Source of the DNA: Cotesia glomerata
Taxonomy: Eukaryota > Arthropoda > Insecta > Hymenoptera > Braconidae
Length of the DNA stretch: 64,000 nucleotides
Assembly (NCBI RefSeq): GCF_020080835.1
Contig: NC_058162.1
Location: 12,732,612-12,796,611 of the forward strand
Direction of reading: 5' to 3'
Of this stretch, positions 43,732-54,205 are shown one piece after another. Below the pieces are notes generated by a model. The model did no database searches. It was not told the origin of the DNA and was given only the letters and a program-made list of their open reading frames with translations. How positions within the stretch are numbered: position 1 is the first letter of the stretch; the number at the start of each line of letters is the position of its first letter. A program made the position numbers and the translations under genes.

Positions 43732-44378
43732 AGGGTTTACATGGGTTTCCTCCGGAAAAAATGGCCTATTTTCAACAATTTTTTAATTTCCCGCTAAGAA
43801 AAGTGTGTGTGGGTGTGTGTGTGTGTAATCCTCTCATAACTTTTGAATGGCTTGACCGATTTGAACAAAATTGGCGGCAATCGAAAGAGTTTCTTTGCCC
43901 TTAGATATTCTATACTATTTGAGGTGATTCGGACTAGTAGATTTTGAGAAATCTCAAAAATAAAAAATTTGAAAAACTGTTTTTTTGGAATAACTTTCAA
44001 ACGGCTTTACTGATCGATTCTAAAAACTAATCAACTCTTAAGCTTAAAAAACTGCATCAATCGCCGTCAACGCGATCGAAATCGTTCGTTAGATATCGTG
44101 AACGAAAAATTTGGGAGAAAGTGTTTTTCTTACATAACTCCGACATTTCTTCCTGGATTGTTTATAACCTTAGAAAATAATTTTTAGAACTTAAAAAATC
44201 ACGTCGGTCGCCGCCAAGATCGTGGAAATCGGTTGATTGGTTCGAGAGATATCGTTGACGGAAAATTTGAGAACAATTGTTTTTTAACTTCCCGCTAAGA
44301 AAATTGAAAATTTTCAAAAGTTTTGGGATCCTAGGAAGCTTCCCCGAATATTTCTGCAATGATATCCATATGTGTGTA

Positions 44379-44469
<91 letters not shown>

Positions 44470-46212
44470 CCGTATGTAAACCTCTCATAACTTATAAACG
44501 GCTCGATCGATTTTATCGCGATTGACGCCATTCGAAAGAGCTTGACTAAACTTAGATTTTGAAGACAATTTGGACCGATTCCAACCAGTAGACTTTGAGA
44601 AATCTCAAAAAAGCTACAAAAAAATTTTTTTTCAAATGTGGTTTTTTTAGAATAACTTTTAAACGGCTTTACTGATCAATTCCAACAATCAATCGGCTCT
44701 TAACAGCAATAAATCACGTCGATCGCCGCTAGCCCGGTCAAAATCGGTTGATTTATTCGTGAGTTATCGTTGTCGAAAAAAAACCGAAAAAATGTTATTT
44801 TGGAATTACATCGAAATTCCTACTTCGATCGATTAAAACTTGAAGATTTTTTATGAGGCCTAAAACATTACGTCGAATGCTATCGATTGCGTGAAAATCG
44901 GTTAATTCTTTCAAAAGTTATTGCGGTTTGAAAATTAAAAAAGTAGTGTTTTATTAAACTTCTATCAGATTTTTTAACTCGGAGAGCTTAAAATGCCACG
45001 AAAGATATATTTATGAGCTTGAAGAGCTCATAAACGTAGTAAGTGCAATTTTGAGCGCTTAAGTATGAAATTAGCGGGACAGGGATGGCTTTTAGGGTCA
45101 ACCGTTTTTCTAATTTTTTGACATAACTTCGACATTTCTCTTTGGATCGTTTCTGATGTAATGACATAACTATAAAAGCTTAAAAAACCACGGCGATTGT
45201 CCCCAAGAACGTCGAAATCAGTTGACTGGTTCGTGAGTTATCGTTGTTGAAGAAATTCGGGAAAAGTGAATTTTTCAAATTTCTCCAAAATTTTTGGTCT
45301 GATCAATTCGTGTTGAATGTTGCAAACCGCGTGAAAATTGGTTTATTCTTAAAAAGTAATGCCACTTTGAAAATTTTAAAAATGGTGTTTTATGAAACTT
45401 TCATCATACTTCTGAGCTTGAAGAGCTCAAAAGCATAGAACAGCTACCTTTTTGAGCTCGGAGAGCTCAATATACCATATAAATTATATTTTTGAGCTTA
45501 AAGAGCTCATCAACGTCATAAGTACAATTTAAAGCGCCTAGGTATGGAATTAGCTGGAAGTTACGGGGATGGCCTTCAGGGTCAACCGTATTCCTAATTT
45601 TTTTTTAATATAAAAAATATAATATTTTATTGAAACTTTTTACCGTTTCAAACATACATGTTTAATAAGGGAATTAAAAAAAAAAAAGTATCAAAAACTC
45701 TGCCATTGTGACGTCATTTTCAACGAGCCCTCGGAAAAAAGATGCGTCCGCGTTGACAACAGAGCTTCTAGCAGGATGATTTGACTTGAAAAAAAAATAT
45801 GTGCTTTAGACTTCAAACTAGGACTTGGACGAAAGAAAAAAAATGAAAATTGGATTTTTTGCAGAGGTTTTTACAAAAAAGTGAAAAATATGGCTAAAAT
45901 TTCGCGGCATTTTTGTTTTAAATAGTTGTAATTGAGAAAAAAAATCCTTCGTCCCAAACCTTGTAAATTGTCTCAAAGACTTGTCTAAAATGTCATCAAG
46001 ATTGGTCGATTAGTTCTCGAGAAATCTTGACAACCGTCTTTAAAAACATAGTTTTGAGAAAACTTGAGCGTGGAACTTGTCAAAACTGTATCTCTGAAAC
46101 TATTATTTGAATTGATTTGAAATTTTAAGACAACATTCTAGAGATGTTGTAGGATCTAGTATGACAATAAAATAAAAATCGATTTTTAAAACCGTGAAAC
46201 CCATGTAACCCC
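43732..46212 (-). mobile_element. Kolobok-like non-autonomous copy interrupted by family A
   Basis: The left edge AGGGTTTACATGGGTTTCC...ATGGCCTATTTTC and right edge GTGAAACCCATGTAACCCC match the two ends of the complete element at 61605-63689, in inverse orientation. The segment 45690-45780 (TTGTGACGTCATTTTCAACG, CCTCGGAAAAAAGATGCGTC) matches 63475-63530 inverted, and 46060-46200 matches the other end. Family A sequence (about 43785-45605) is inserted between. No transposase remains. Confidence 0.7.
43785..45605 (+). repeat. Tandem family A units with TG tracts
   Basis: Three successive plus-oriented units start near 43785, 44287 and 45120. Two begin with (A)ATTTCCCGCTAAGAAAA or AACTTCCCGCTAAGAAAA and TG tracts (43803-43826; a 97-base tract at 44371-44467), and they end with GGAATTAGC-GGAAGTTACGGGG and the TTTTTCCTAATTTTT terminus. 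Confidence 0.75.
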
Positions 46213-47360
46213 TTGAAAGAGCATTCATATGTTTAACCTCAAATTTGAATAAAGAAAATACATGAACTACTTGGCCCTAATCGGTGACTAATAACCGTTG
46301 TTAGAGCAACTGTTATAACCGGATTCTTCACTTTGGTAACCGTTGCCAAGAATTGAATCACTCAATTGCCGTAAGAATTAAACTGGATTCTAGAAAATTT
46401 ATCTCAATTTATACTGTCAGTGAAAGGGTAGCTGCCTTAATTTTTAGTATACTACATATTCATATGTTATAAGAAGATAAAAAACACACTCAAAATCAAA
46501 AATTGGAGAAACCACAACATATCAATATACTAAACAATTAAGAGTTCAGATTACGATTATGTAAATTGAATCGTTTATTTGAGAAACCCTATAAAGCAAA
46601 AATACTAAATTTTTCAGGAGAAGCTAAAAACATTTTTCTAGGTAAAGTTCGCATTAACATCATTAACCAAAGATGAATAATAATGATGTTTGCATCCCTA
46701 AAAACGATTCTAGCATGAAAAACTTTAATTGTTTTTCACCTACGCAATTACTCACCAGAAATTCTTACAAACCTATCATCTAAACTCTTCATTTACCTAA
46801 AACCTCGTCAACCTGACGGAATACCATAAAATACCATAAATTACCTCGTCAACCCGACGGACTACCATATAATACCGTAAACTTTACCTCGTCAACCTGA
46901 CGGAATACCATATAATACCATAAATTTTACCTCGAGAACCTGACGGACTACTATATAACATCTTAACTACAAATAAAACCTTATTTCCGACTGCGCCCCC
47001 GACTTGGGCGTCTACACAGTGGTTTCCTATCTTATTTCGTTGTACCCCCGACTCGGATGTCTATACAACGTTTCCTAAGTAACTATACTCACATACTCTC
47101 ACTTGAATCCATATAAAATCGTCTACCAGACGCTAACTTAATTCACAATTTTACAAATTATTAAAATTCTCCGAATTACTAATCAACTCAATTCCCAGAA
47201 ATTCCATATTATCATAATTCACAAAATTTAATGCCTACCACTTATTCAATATAAAATTGCAATTCACTAAATTAATTTATCACTAAATTCCTTAACTAAA
47301 TTCACTAACCAAATTCATTAATCAATTTTCTAAACTAAATTCTTTAACCAAATTCATTAA
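46213..47360. other. Unassigned repeats with a 43-bp tandem array
   Basis: 46220-46290 resembles 19755-19830 inverted. 46798-46975 has four units of ACCTCGTCAACCTGACGGAA followed by TACCATA-AATACC. Two CCCCGACT-GG-TGTCTA-ACA phrases follow (46995-47075). No gene. Confidence 0.5.
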
Positions 47361-47361
47361 T

Positions 47362-47455
47362 CAAATGAAAAGTTATGCAAGGTTTAAAATTTCAACATTT
47401 TCAGGTTTTTCAAATTTATTTTTGTAATATCTCGAAAACTATTATAGTTACAGGC
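47362..47455 (-). repeat. Fragment of inverted-repeat element X
   Basis: Inverse of 53265-53355 (AAAACTATTATAGTTACAGG, TTATGCAAGGTTTAAAATTT); the match stops where the foldback element begins at 47456. Confidence 0.6.
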
Positions 47456-47679
47456 ATTTTGAATTTGAGTTTAACATTTTGACGTTAGAAAAAAGCATCC
47501 TCAACTATTAACCCGCCTTCGGCTCGGCCATAACAGATCAATAGTTCAGGATTACGCATTAGCAGTATGATATATTCATGTTTTATATACTTAAAATGAA
47601 GTTATGACAACTACTTGCGAGAAGGATTTTACACAGTGCCATCTAGTGGTAGCTTGTATTGCTTCTAACTGCGTAGTAG

Positions 47680-48766
47680 ATGACGTCATCAGACAGATTT
47701 AAAACTGTTCAAGGTCATGGTAACTGCGTAGTTCTCTTTGTTCTATTCCTAACTACGTAGTAAATGACTCATTCTGTTCTATAATTTTCTAACTGCGTAG
47801 TAGATGACGTCATCACACAGGTTTAGACTTGTTTTGTGAAAAGGGTGGAGGGGGGGGGGAAATTTCCACGAATCAGATGACTCATACCATTCTAGAATTT
47901 TCTAACTACGTACTAGATGACGTCATCAGACAGGTTTGAACCTGTTCAAGGTCGTGTAACTGCGCAGTTTTCTTGTTCTTTAGGATTTTTAATGAGTACG
48001 GTGATAGGTTCTGTTAATAAGTAAACGTGAGGTTAATTTACTATGTATATTGTAACGATTCACGACAGAAATATATTACCCGGAGCCACGTGCACTCAGG
48101 ACGGGGAGTTAGGTCGGAATAATGGTGTCCACTACTGCACTTTGGGTATCAGAGTCGAAGTTTTAAGGATAGTAGTGGGGTAGAAGGCCCCGAAGATTTG
48201 CGAAGGGACACGAAGGAAATCTTCGGGAAATAGAAAAGTGTGAGAAAAGTGCAAAGGGGTAATAAGCCTTCGTGACGTCAGCGGGCCCGAGAGTACAGCT
48301 GGCCATGCTGCCCTCGGGTCCTCTATCGCTTGGGTTTATTGCACATAGAAAAAAGAGTAATAAACAGGAAAGGTTTGAGGAAAGTTGTTGGGAAAAAACT
48401 CATGGGAAAAACCCACAAGCCGGAAAGAAAAGGCTCCGGATCTTAAAATGTACAAATATTTACAACTTAATCCTATACCACTGAAAGTTTACAACTAAAT
48501 TATTCTATTGAATTTACTACATTTTACAATTTTAAATCTTAACTGTAGCCTAAATGTCTAACAAAATAATTTTAATTTGAACTAAATTTTTACTAATTTT
48601 TAAATAATTTTAATTTTAGCGGTCACATGACCACCACAGTTCTATTTCTAACTGCGTAGTAGATGACGTCATCAAACCGGTTTTCAGGTAGAGGAGTGGG
48701 GGTAACTGCGCAGTAGATGACTCATTCTGTTCTAGAATTTTCTTACTGCGCAGTAGATGACGTCAT
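47680..48766. promoter_or_regulatory. Left-arm array of TGACGTCA palindromes
   Basis: TGACGTCA occurs at 47682, 47805, 47918, 48664 and 48758, each within GTAGATGACGTCATCA-type blocks alternating with CTGCGTAGT and TGACTCAT. These match CREB/ATF and AP-1 consensus sites; a role in transcription or replication is inference. Confidence 0.55.
47985..48640. mobile_element. Insertion in the left arm, unclassified (LTR-like start)
   Basis: Has no counterpart in the right arm. It includes TGTAACGATTCACGACAG at 48051, a start reminiscent of LTRs, but no matching end or duplication was found. Confidence 0.4.
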
Positions 48767-48829
48767 CAAACCGGTTTTGAGGTAGAGGAGTGAGGGTAAC
48801 TGCGCAGTATTTTCTACCTATATAAGCAG

Positions 48830-49170
48830 CTCGCCGAAAGCATACTTCACAAAAACGAAGTACACGTCTCCAGTGAAACATCTCTCGTAATCAAAAATAT
48901 TCAGTGTTATAAAATATAGTGAAGTACGCGAGTATAGTCCAGTGTGCAAAAACTATTGTGTGCATAAACTGTAGTCCAGTGTATCAAAAACTATCGTGCG
49001 TGTATAAACTATAGTCTCGTGTAAATTCAGTGTGTATAAACTATAAACAGTGACATAACCTTTAAAAGTGTACATAACCTATAAACAGTGTATATAACTT
49101 ACAAACAGTGAAAATAACCTATAATCAGTGTACATAACCTATAAACAGTGTACATAACCTATAATATTAT
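48830..49170 (+). promoter_or_regulatory. Inward promoter-like region with 20-bp tandem repeats
   Basis: CTATATAAGC at about 48829 (TATA-like), then CTTCACAAAAACGAAGTACACGTCTCCAGTGAA shared with the right arm (inverse near 49660-49700), then about six units of CAGTGTACATAACCTATAAA (49045-49165), leading to ATG 49207. Confidence 0.5.
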
Positions 49171-49206
49171 GTAAATAGACAGTAGTGAAGTGTTTTTATT
49201 TCCAAA

Positions 49207-49245
49207 ATGGCGCAACATAACCTCATCGAGGCTCTCACTTGGTAG
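49207..49245 (+). pseudogene. Polymerase B start stub
   Basis: A 12-codon frame, MAQHNLIEALTW then stop. Its start resembles that of the polymerase at 1780 (MSQQIIEAIHSL), with the same order Met-x-Gln, then Ile-Glu-Ala. It lies convergent to the small gene, exactly the arrangement at 1.8-10 kb, so I read it as the 5' end of a deleted polymerase gene. With so few residues the match could be chance; position and orientation make it more credible. Confidence 0.45.
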
Positions 49246-49259
49246 ACACTATTGCCGTC

Positions 49260-49503
49260 TTATATGGTGGATGTATTATCAACCAACGTCATCGTCACCA
49301 AGTTATCATCTTTTAGATGTTGAATAGTTCTAGATGGTAGAGAAATGTTAAATTCATCGTTTATATTGACAACAATCCTAGTCCCATACTGAGTTGTAAT
49401 AGTTTTGATACCGTTAATCTTATATTCTCGATTAAACTCCCTCAATTTCTTAACAGGAAGAACCCCAGTAAGACAATTACCTCACTCAACTTGGCAAGAT
49501 CCA
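49260..49503 (-). pseudogene. Homologue of the small OB-fold-like gene, truncated
   Basis: Start ATG 49503 (MDLAKLSE) corresponds to MDLSAINK of the intact gene at 9750-10064. After a one-base shift near 49465 the frame continues with LPVKKLREFNREYKI, GIKTITTQYGTRIVV and DEFNISLPSRT, matching TKYGPKIL and EFSIFFPNR. The C-terminus ends early (LVDNTSTI), short by about 20 residues, as if deletion removed it. A 5' untranslated intron is conserved: acceptor TTTTACAG just before the start, donor GT|GTAAGT near 49600. It probably no longer makes the full protein. Confidence 0.65.
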
Positions 49504-49659
49504 TGATTAAAAGCTGTAAAATATCATGAATTCAAAATTAATTAGTTGATTAATTAAAGTTAATTGATAAGATAATTGAAAATTAATGATTACTTACACT
49601 TGATAAAAACTTTGGGTATACTCTCACCTAAATGAAAATCCGTGTCCACCAAGAGCTCG

Positions 49660-50230
49660 TACTTCACTGGAGACGTGTACTTCGTTTTTGTGAAGTACAC
49701 TCTCAGTAAGCCGCTTATAGAGGCAGAAGATACTGCGCAGTTACCCCCACTCTTCTACCTCAAAACCGGTTTGATGACGTCATCTACTACGCAGTTAGAA
49801 ATAGAATAAAGAAAACTGGGCAGTCACGTGACCTTGAACAGGTTCAAACCTGTCTGATGACGTAATCTACTATGCAGTTAGAAAATTCTAGAATGATATG
49901 AGTCATCTGATTCGTGGAAATTTCCCCCCCACCCTTTTCACAAAACAAGTCTAAACCTGTGTGATGACGTCATCTACTACGCAGTTAGAAATAGTACAAA
50001 GAAAACTGCGCAGTTACGCGACCTTGAACAGGTTCAAACCTGTCTGATGACGTCATCTACTACGCAGTTAGAAAATTATAGAACAGAATGAGTCATTTAC
50101 TACGCAGTTAGAAATAAACAAAGAGAACTACGTAGTTACCGTGACCTTGAACAGGTTCGAACCTGTCTGATGACGTCATCTACTACGCAGTTAGAAGTAA
50201 TACAAGCTACCACCAGATGGCGCTGTGTAA
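49660..50230. promoter_or_regulatory. Right-arm array of TGACGTCA palindromes and inward promoter
   Basis: TGACGTCA at 49775, 49975, 50048 and 50171 (one degenerate at about 49857), mirroring the left arm. The inner edge has TATAAG on the minus strand near 49715, likely driving the small gene. Confidence 0.55.
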
Positions 50231-50404
50231 AATCCTTCTCGCAAGTAGTTGTCATACCTTCATTTTAAATATATAAAACATGGATATATCATACTGCAAA
50301 TGCGTAATCCTGAACTATTGATCTGTTATGGCCGAGCCGAAGGCGCGTTAATAGTTGAGGATGCTTTTTCCTAACATCAAAATGTTGAACTCAAATTCAA
50401 AATG

Positions 50405-50770
50405 ACGGAAATCAGATTCAAAATGGCGAGAAAATTATGGATTTCCGGTTCAGACTGGCGGGAAAATGATGGAAATCAGTTTCAAAATGACGGATTCCAG
50501 AAATGTCGGCCACCAGATGTCAGATAGCAGCCACCAGATGGTGGATAGCAGCTATAAGATGGCGGATATAAAATGGCGGATAGTAAGATTTAAATAATGC
50601 CGGCAGAATTCACCACTAGCGCCACCTATGAAAAACCCTCCACCATATACACATCGGTAAAACAGGTCGGTAAAACAGGGCGCACATATCTACAGATGGT
50701 AACTTAGCATGGACACTAACCTACAAAATCTGTTTTACCGATTGGGTAAGACCCCCCTCCCCCAGATACG
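50405..50770. repeat. Purine-rich dispersed repeat outside the right arm
   Basis: Recurrent AAATGGCGGA-, CCACCAGATG- and GGTAAAACAGG-type phrases without a fixed period. No gene. Confidence 0.5.
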
Positions 50771-51045
50771 CTACTGATACTTGGGGCTATAAAAAAAACA
50801 TTATTTTGGGTAAAATTTTTGAAAAATCAAAAAGTGGGAAAATTTTGAAATTCAAAAAATCGTGAAAATCAAAGCCCGCTATGAAATTTTTTGCTTATTT
50901 TTTTTTACAGAGTACCTCTTACTAATCACAAAATATCCTAAAATTTTGAAGAGGGTGTTTTTTTTTATTTGAAGATATTAATTTTTGAGTTTGGAAAAAA
51001 AAATTTTTTTTTTTTTAAACTTCGGATGATGTTAAGTTGAATAAT
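50770..51045 (-). repeat. Element X left arm (inverted)
   Basis: Inverse of 52985-53225: CAAAGCCCGCTATGAAATTT, AGAGTACCTCTTACTAATCA, AACTTCGGATGATGTTAAGT. Confidence 0.75.
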
Positions 51046-51059
51046 TATTCAATTTTGTT

Positions 51060-51290
51060 ATTCTCAATAATGGAAAAATGCAAATATTATCTGTACTACC
51101 ATCAAATTGGTCAACAGAAAAAATTGCTAATATTTTTGGCGCATAAACATATATGATAAAAAAAATACAACAAGATGATATTTTATTCATTGCTGATGAA
51201 AATAAAGGCCTTCCTTTACTGAAAGCTACTGAAGATAGTCCGAAAGTTTTTTAGAAGTCAAAATGCCAGTCGAGCCAACCTTCAGCTAAC
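51060..51290 (+). pseudogene. Transposase-like fragment (plus strand) inside element X
   Basis: The plus strand reads QILSVLPSNWSTEKIANIFGA, stop, YMIKKIQQDDILFI, ADENKGLPLL; the motif VLPSNWSTEKIANIF is the kind seen at the start of a transposon-borne insect protein family whose formal name I do not know. Stops interrupt it and no long frame remains. It is paired with a minus-strand fragment of what looks like the same family at 51680-52015, so the interior of element X seems rearranged. This is a remnant only. Confidence 0.4.
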
Positions 51291-51679
51291 GACTGATGAC
51301 CAAATTCAGACACCCAAAGAACTTTGTAAATGGCCAAAGAACATGGATGAATTGTCGTCTGTGTATCATTCTTATATACTTCTTGAATGCTATTTTGAAG
51401 TATAAGCGAATACTTTTCAGAAAAATCAGCAACAATAAATACTTGTTAGACTTTGAGGTGTGTTTTTGTAAGATGAAAATATTATACCTGTTGTTGAGCT
51501 ACGTCATGCTAAGTCATGCTGACACTGTAAATCCAAGCGTTTTAAAAGTGACTACAAATGGGCATTTAACATAGGAAATTGAAACACGTGGAAGTGTTTT
51601 AAAAGTGACTACAATGCTTCAAGATAGGAATAAAAGACTTTATGTGTTTAATACACTTTAATACACTTGGTTTAATAAT

Positions 51680-52015
51680 TGTCTTTAAGGAACACTGATC
51701 TACTTGAGTCCATTGTTGACATGTAATTTCATCTAAAAAATTCTTACTGAGAAAACGTTGTACTGTATTCTTCAATTTCGTTGAGCTGGAACATTTATTA
51801 CATTTTCCAAAGTAGCAGTCATGATTGACAGATAAACATTTTTATGCAATCCCGATATGAAGATAACGGTTGGCTTTCATTTTCGAGCTACAATTTTCCA
51901 AGTTTTGCACCATCAAATAAAAGTTTAAAATTTTTGTGAATAAGGCAAACGCATACTACGTGAGGATCAGATGCACCAGCAAGAAGACATTCAGGTGGTC
52001 TTAAACTCGCAAATT
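51680..52015 (-). pseudogene. Transposase-like fragment (minus strand) inside element X
   Basis: The minus strand reads LGFSKFASLRPPECLLAGAS, DPHVVCVCLIHKNFKLLFDG, then CLSVNHDCYFGKCNKCSS and TCQQWTQVDQCSL. The order GFSKF-LRP-ECLLAGAS-VVCVCLIHKN and the following Cys-rich segment match a repetitive insect protein family, presumably transposon-encoded, that I cannot name securely. The frames shift between the two blocks. Together with 51060-51290 it is the only coding trace in element X. Confidence 0.45.
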
Positions 52016-52120
52016 TTGAAAAGCCTAGTTTATCGAATGAATATTTTTAACAACTCGTTGGCCACTCGTTGAACACTCGTTGACCATTTTCAATAATAGA
52101 TTTGTATTCCCTTTTGCCAA

Positions 52121-52970
52121 GTGTTACGTGTGAGCTTACACTTGGATCTGTCACATCCACGTATCAGACATCCGTCTAGCTCAGGATCTCGTAGAAATTT
52201 ACTTAACTATAATTGAAGGAAATGGGTCGCTCAGTGAATGAAGAATACTGCGAGTTAGGTACTAATTGTTTATTAGGCATCCCCAAAGCATGGGAGTTAA
52301 CTTTAATGGCCCTGAGAGTCTCTTTTACAAACTAAATGTCTATTAACTAACTTGATTCTAACTGGATACAATAACTTCACTGATAACAATCACTATAGAT
52401 TCTATTACTGAGAGGGAGATGCGACAACGCGAGAAGAGTTCTTACTTGACAACTAATACTCGGCACTGATGACTCGGACTCGATATAGATTCTGACAGAC
52501 TATCAAACTGACCGACTGACTGACTGTTAAACAAGAAGTACCCATCGTCGGGGTGATCAAGCTTATATATCACCGATCGCTGGCGTTGTCAGGTGAACGA
52601 ATTACTCTCCAAAACTTCGATCAATACGCGAAAGTACTCAAGTTCCTACGCTAAATTTAATAAGAAACTGTTTTTCTGTTCCCTAGTCAGCAGAAAAGTA
52701 TATCACTTCGCCAAGTTCAATACCTCGATATTTCGCAATAGACGGTTGATCGTGAATAAAAATGTCCTGTCAGTTCTACGTGCCAGTTCGATCCAATGTA
52801 AAAATCGCGTTATAATAGAAATTCGAACCGAGTTGACTCGATACCGGATGTCCGATGAATTCTATATTTAGTTGCGTTATCGTGGGTAAGTTGGCCCATC
52901 GATTTCATAATCCGATAATTTATCGATAAATAAACGAACGGGAGTATAGATCTATCCGTTACAACAAAAT
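52121..52970. mobile_element. Possible solo LTR
   Basis: Begins TGTTACGTGTGAGC and ends CCGTTACAACA; GC-richer than its surroundings, which resume element X sequence right after. No target duplication could be confirmed, so this is tentative. The open frame within it has no recognisable product. Confidence 0.35.
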
Positions 52971-52984
52971 TAAATAATTATTTA

Positions 52985-53480
52985 ACTTAACATCATCCGA
53001 AGTAAAAAAAAAAAATTTTTTTTCCCAAATTCAAAAATTTATATCTTCGAATTAAAAACAAACACCCTCTTGAAAATTTCAGGATATTTCAAGATTAGTA
53101 AGAGGTACTCTGTAAAAAAAAATTAACAAAAAATTCCATAGCGGGCTTTGATTTTCACGATTTTTTGAATTTCAAAGTTTTCCCACTTTTTAATTTTTTA
53201 AAAATTTTACCCAAAAAAAATATTTTTAAAGCCCTAAGTATCCTCTTTAAAATAAACTTTGGCCCATGCCTGTAACTATAATAGTTTTCGATATATTACA
53301 AAAATAAATTTGAAAAACCTGAAAATGTTGAAATTTTGAATCTTGCATAACTTTTAGAAAAAAATTTTTAACATTTTTTCCTTCGGCACAACAATGTTTT
53401 ATGATGAAAGCAAACTTGTGACCAAATTTGATCCAAATCGGAAGGGGTCGATTCCAACTATTGGTCGATTTGACATGGCC
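52985..53480 (+). repeat. Element X right arm
   Basis: Pairs with 50770-51045 and 47362-47455 and matches 17880-18360; ends GGTCGATTTGACATGG. Confidence 0.75.
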
Positions 53481-53811
53481 CATATAATAAATATTTTGTT
53501 GAGTGAATTTGTTTCACTTGCAATGTCATATGATATGAAGATTGCTTATTAACAAAAATCATCTTTATAAATTATTTGCATTAATTTTATTACATTATAA
53601 TAACGATTATTGTAACATACCGAATTCTATCACAGCTCACAATTATCTTTTATATTTTTTAATATTAAAAACGTTAATTTATTTATCGATTTGAATCATT
53701 ATCATGTATTACAGCTATTTATTCCAGTTATCGGGTTATAAAAAAATGTCAAAAGAAAATTGCTATTTTTGCTTTGATTTTGAATAAATATTTGTTAACT
53801 GTTAACAAATA
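53481..53811. other. AT-rich flank without gene
   Basis: No motif other than TTAACAAATATTTA-like phrases adjoining the LINE target duplication. Confidence 0.5.
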
Positions 53812-53827
53812 TTTATTAACATTTAAT
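53812..53827 (+). repeat. LINE target-site duplication (left)
   Basis: TTTATTAACATTTAAT, repeated exactly at 57901-57916. Confidence 0.8.
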
Positions 53828-54205
53828 CATAATAATATTTATCGCGTTTGATAGAATACAATTCTTATTACAATATTGCAAGAAGTAATGTTTGACCAAG
53901 TAATAAATTATTTAGTGTAAGATATAATACAAGATATAAATCAAAAACAAAAGGCATAGTCAACACTGATAAAAAAGAATTAAGTATTAAGTATGAAAAT
54001 ATATACAGCATATTAATATATACAGCAGGATCAAGTATAGGGAAGAACTTGGTAGGGGAATCTCTTAGCGTTATGGGACACTTCTGATTTTCTGGCATTC
54101 CTTGCAGTAGGCGGAGAGTTTTTGTACCGAGTCATGGCTCCATTGTTTAAAAAATATTAGGGAGATTTCACTGGATGCGTCTTGGATTCTCCAATCACAC
54201 AGATG

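Larger units (their letters stand above)
47456..50404. mobile_element. Foldback element, internally deleted relative of the polymerase B element
   Basis: Arms of about 700-750 bases pair: the left terminus TTTTGAATTTGAGTTTAACA pairs with the inverse near 50385, and the pairing continues inward to about 48870 / 49665. The arms carry repeated CTGCGTAGTAGATGACGTCA blocks. The left arm is interrupted by about 650 bases (47985-48640). Between the arms lie a promoter-like region, a polymerase-like start stub on the plus strand and a small gene on the minus strand homologous to 9750-10064. No duplication of the target could be defined. Confidence 0.75.

Noticed and set aside
48272..48484. 70-codon plus-strand frame in the foldback arm
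   Set aside because: It lies within the unclassified insertion, has no recognisable motif and no mirrored counterpart.
52593..52871. 92-codon plus-strand frame in the possible LTR
   Set aside because: No family resemblance and located in non-coding, LTR-like sequence.
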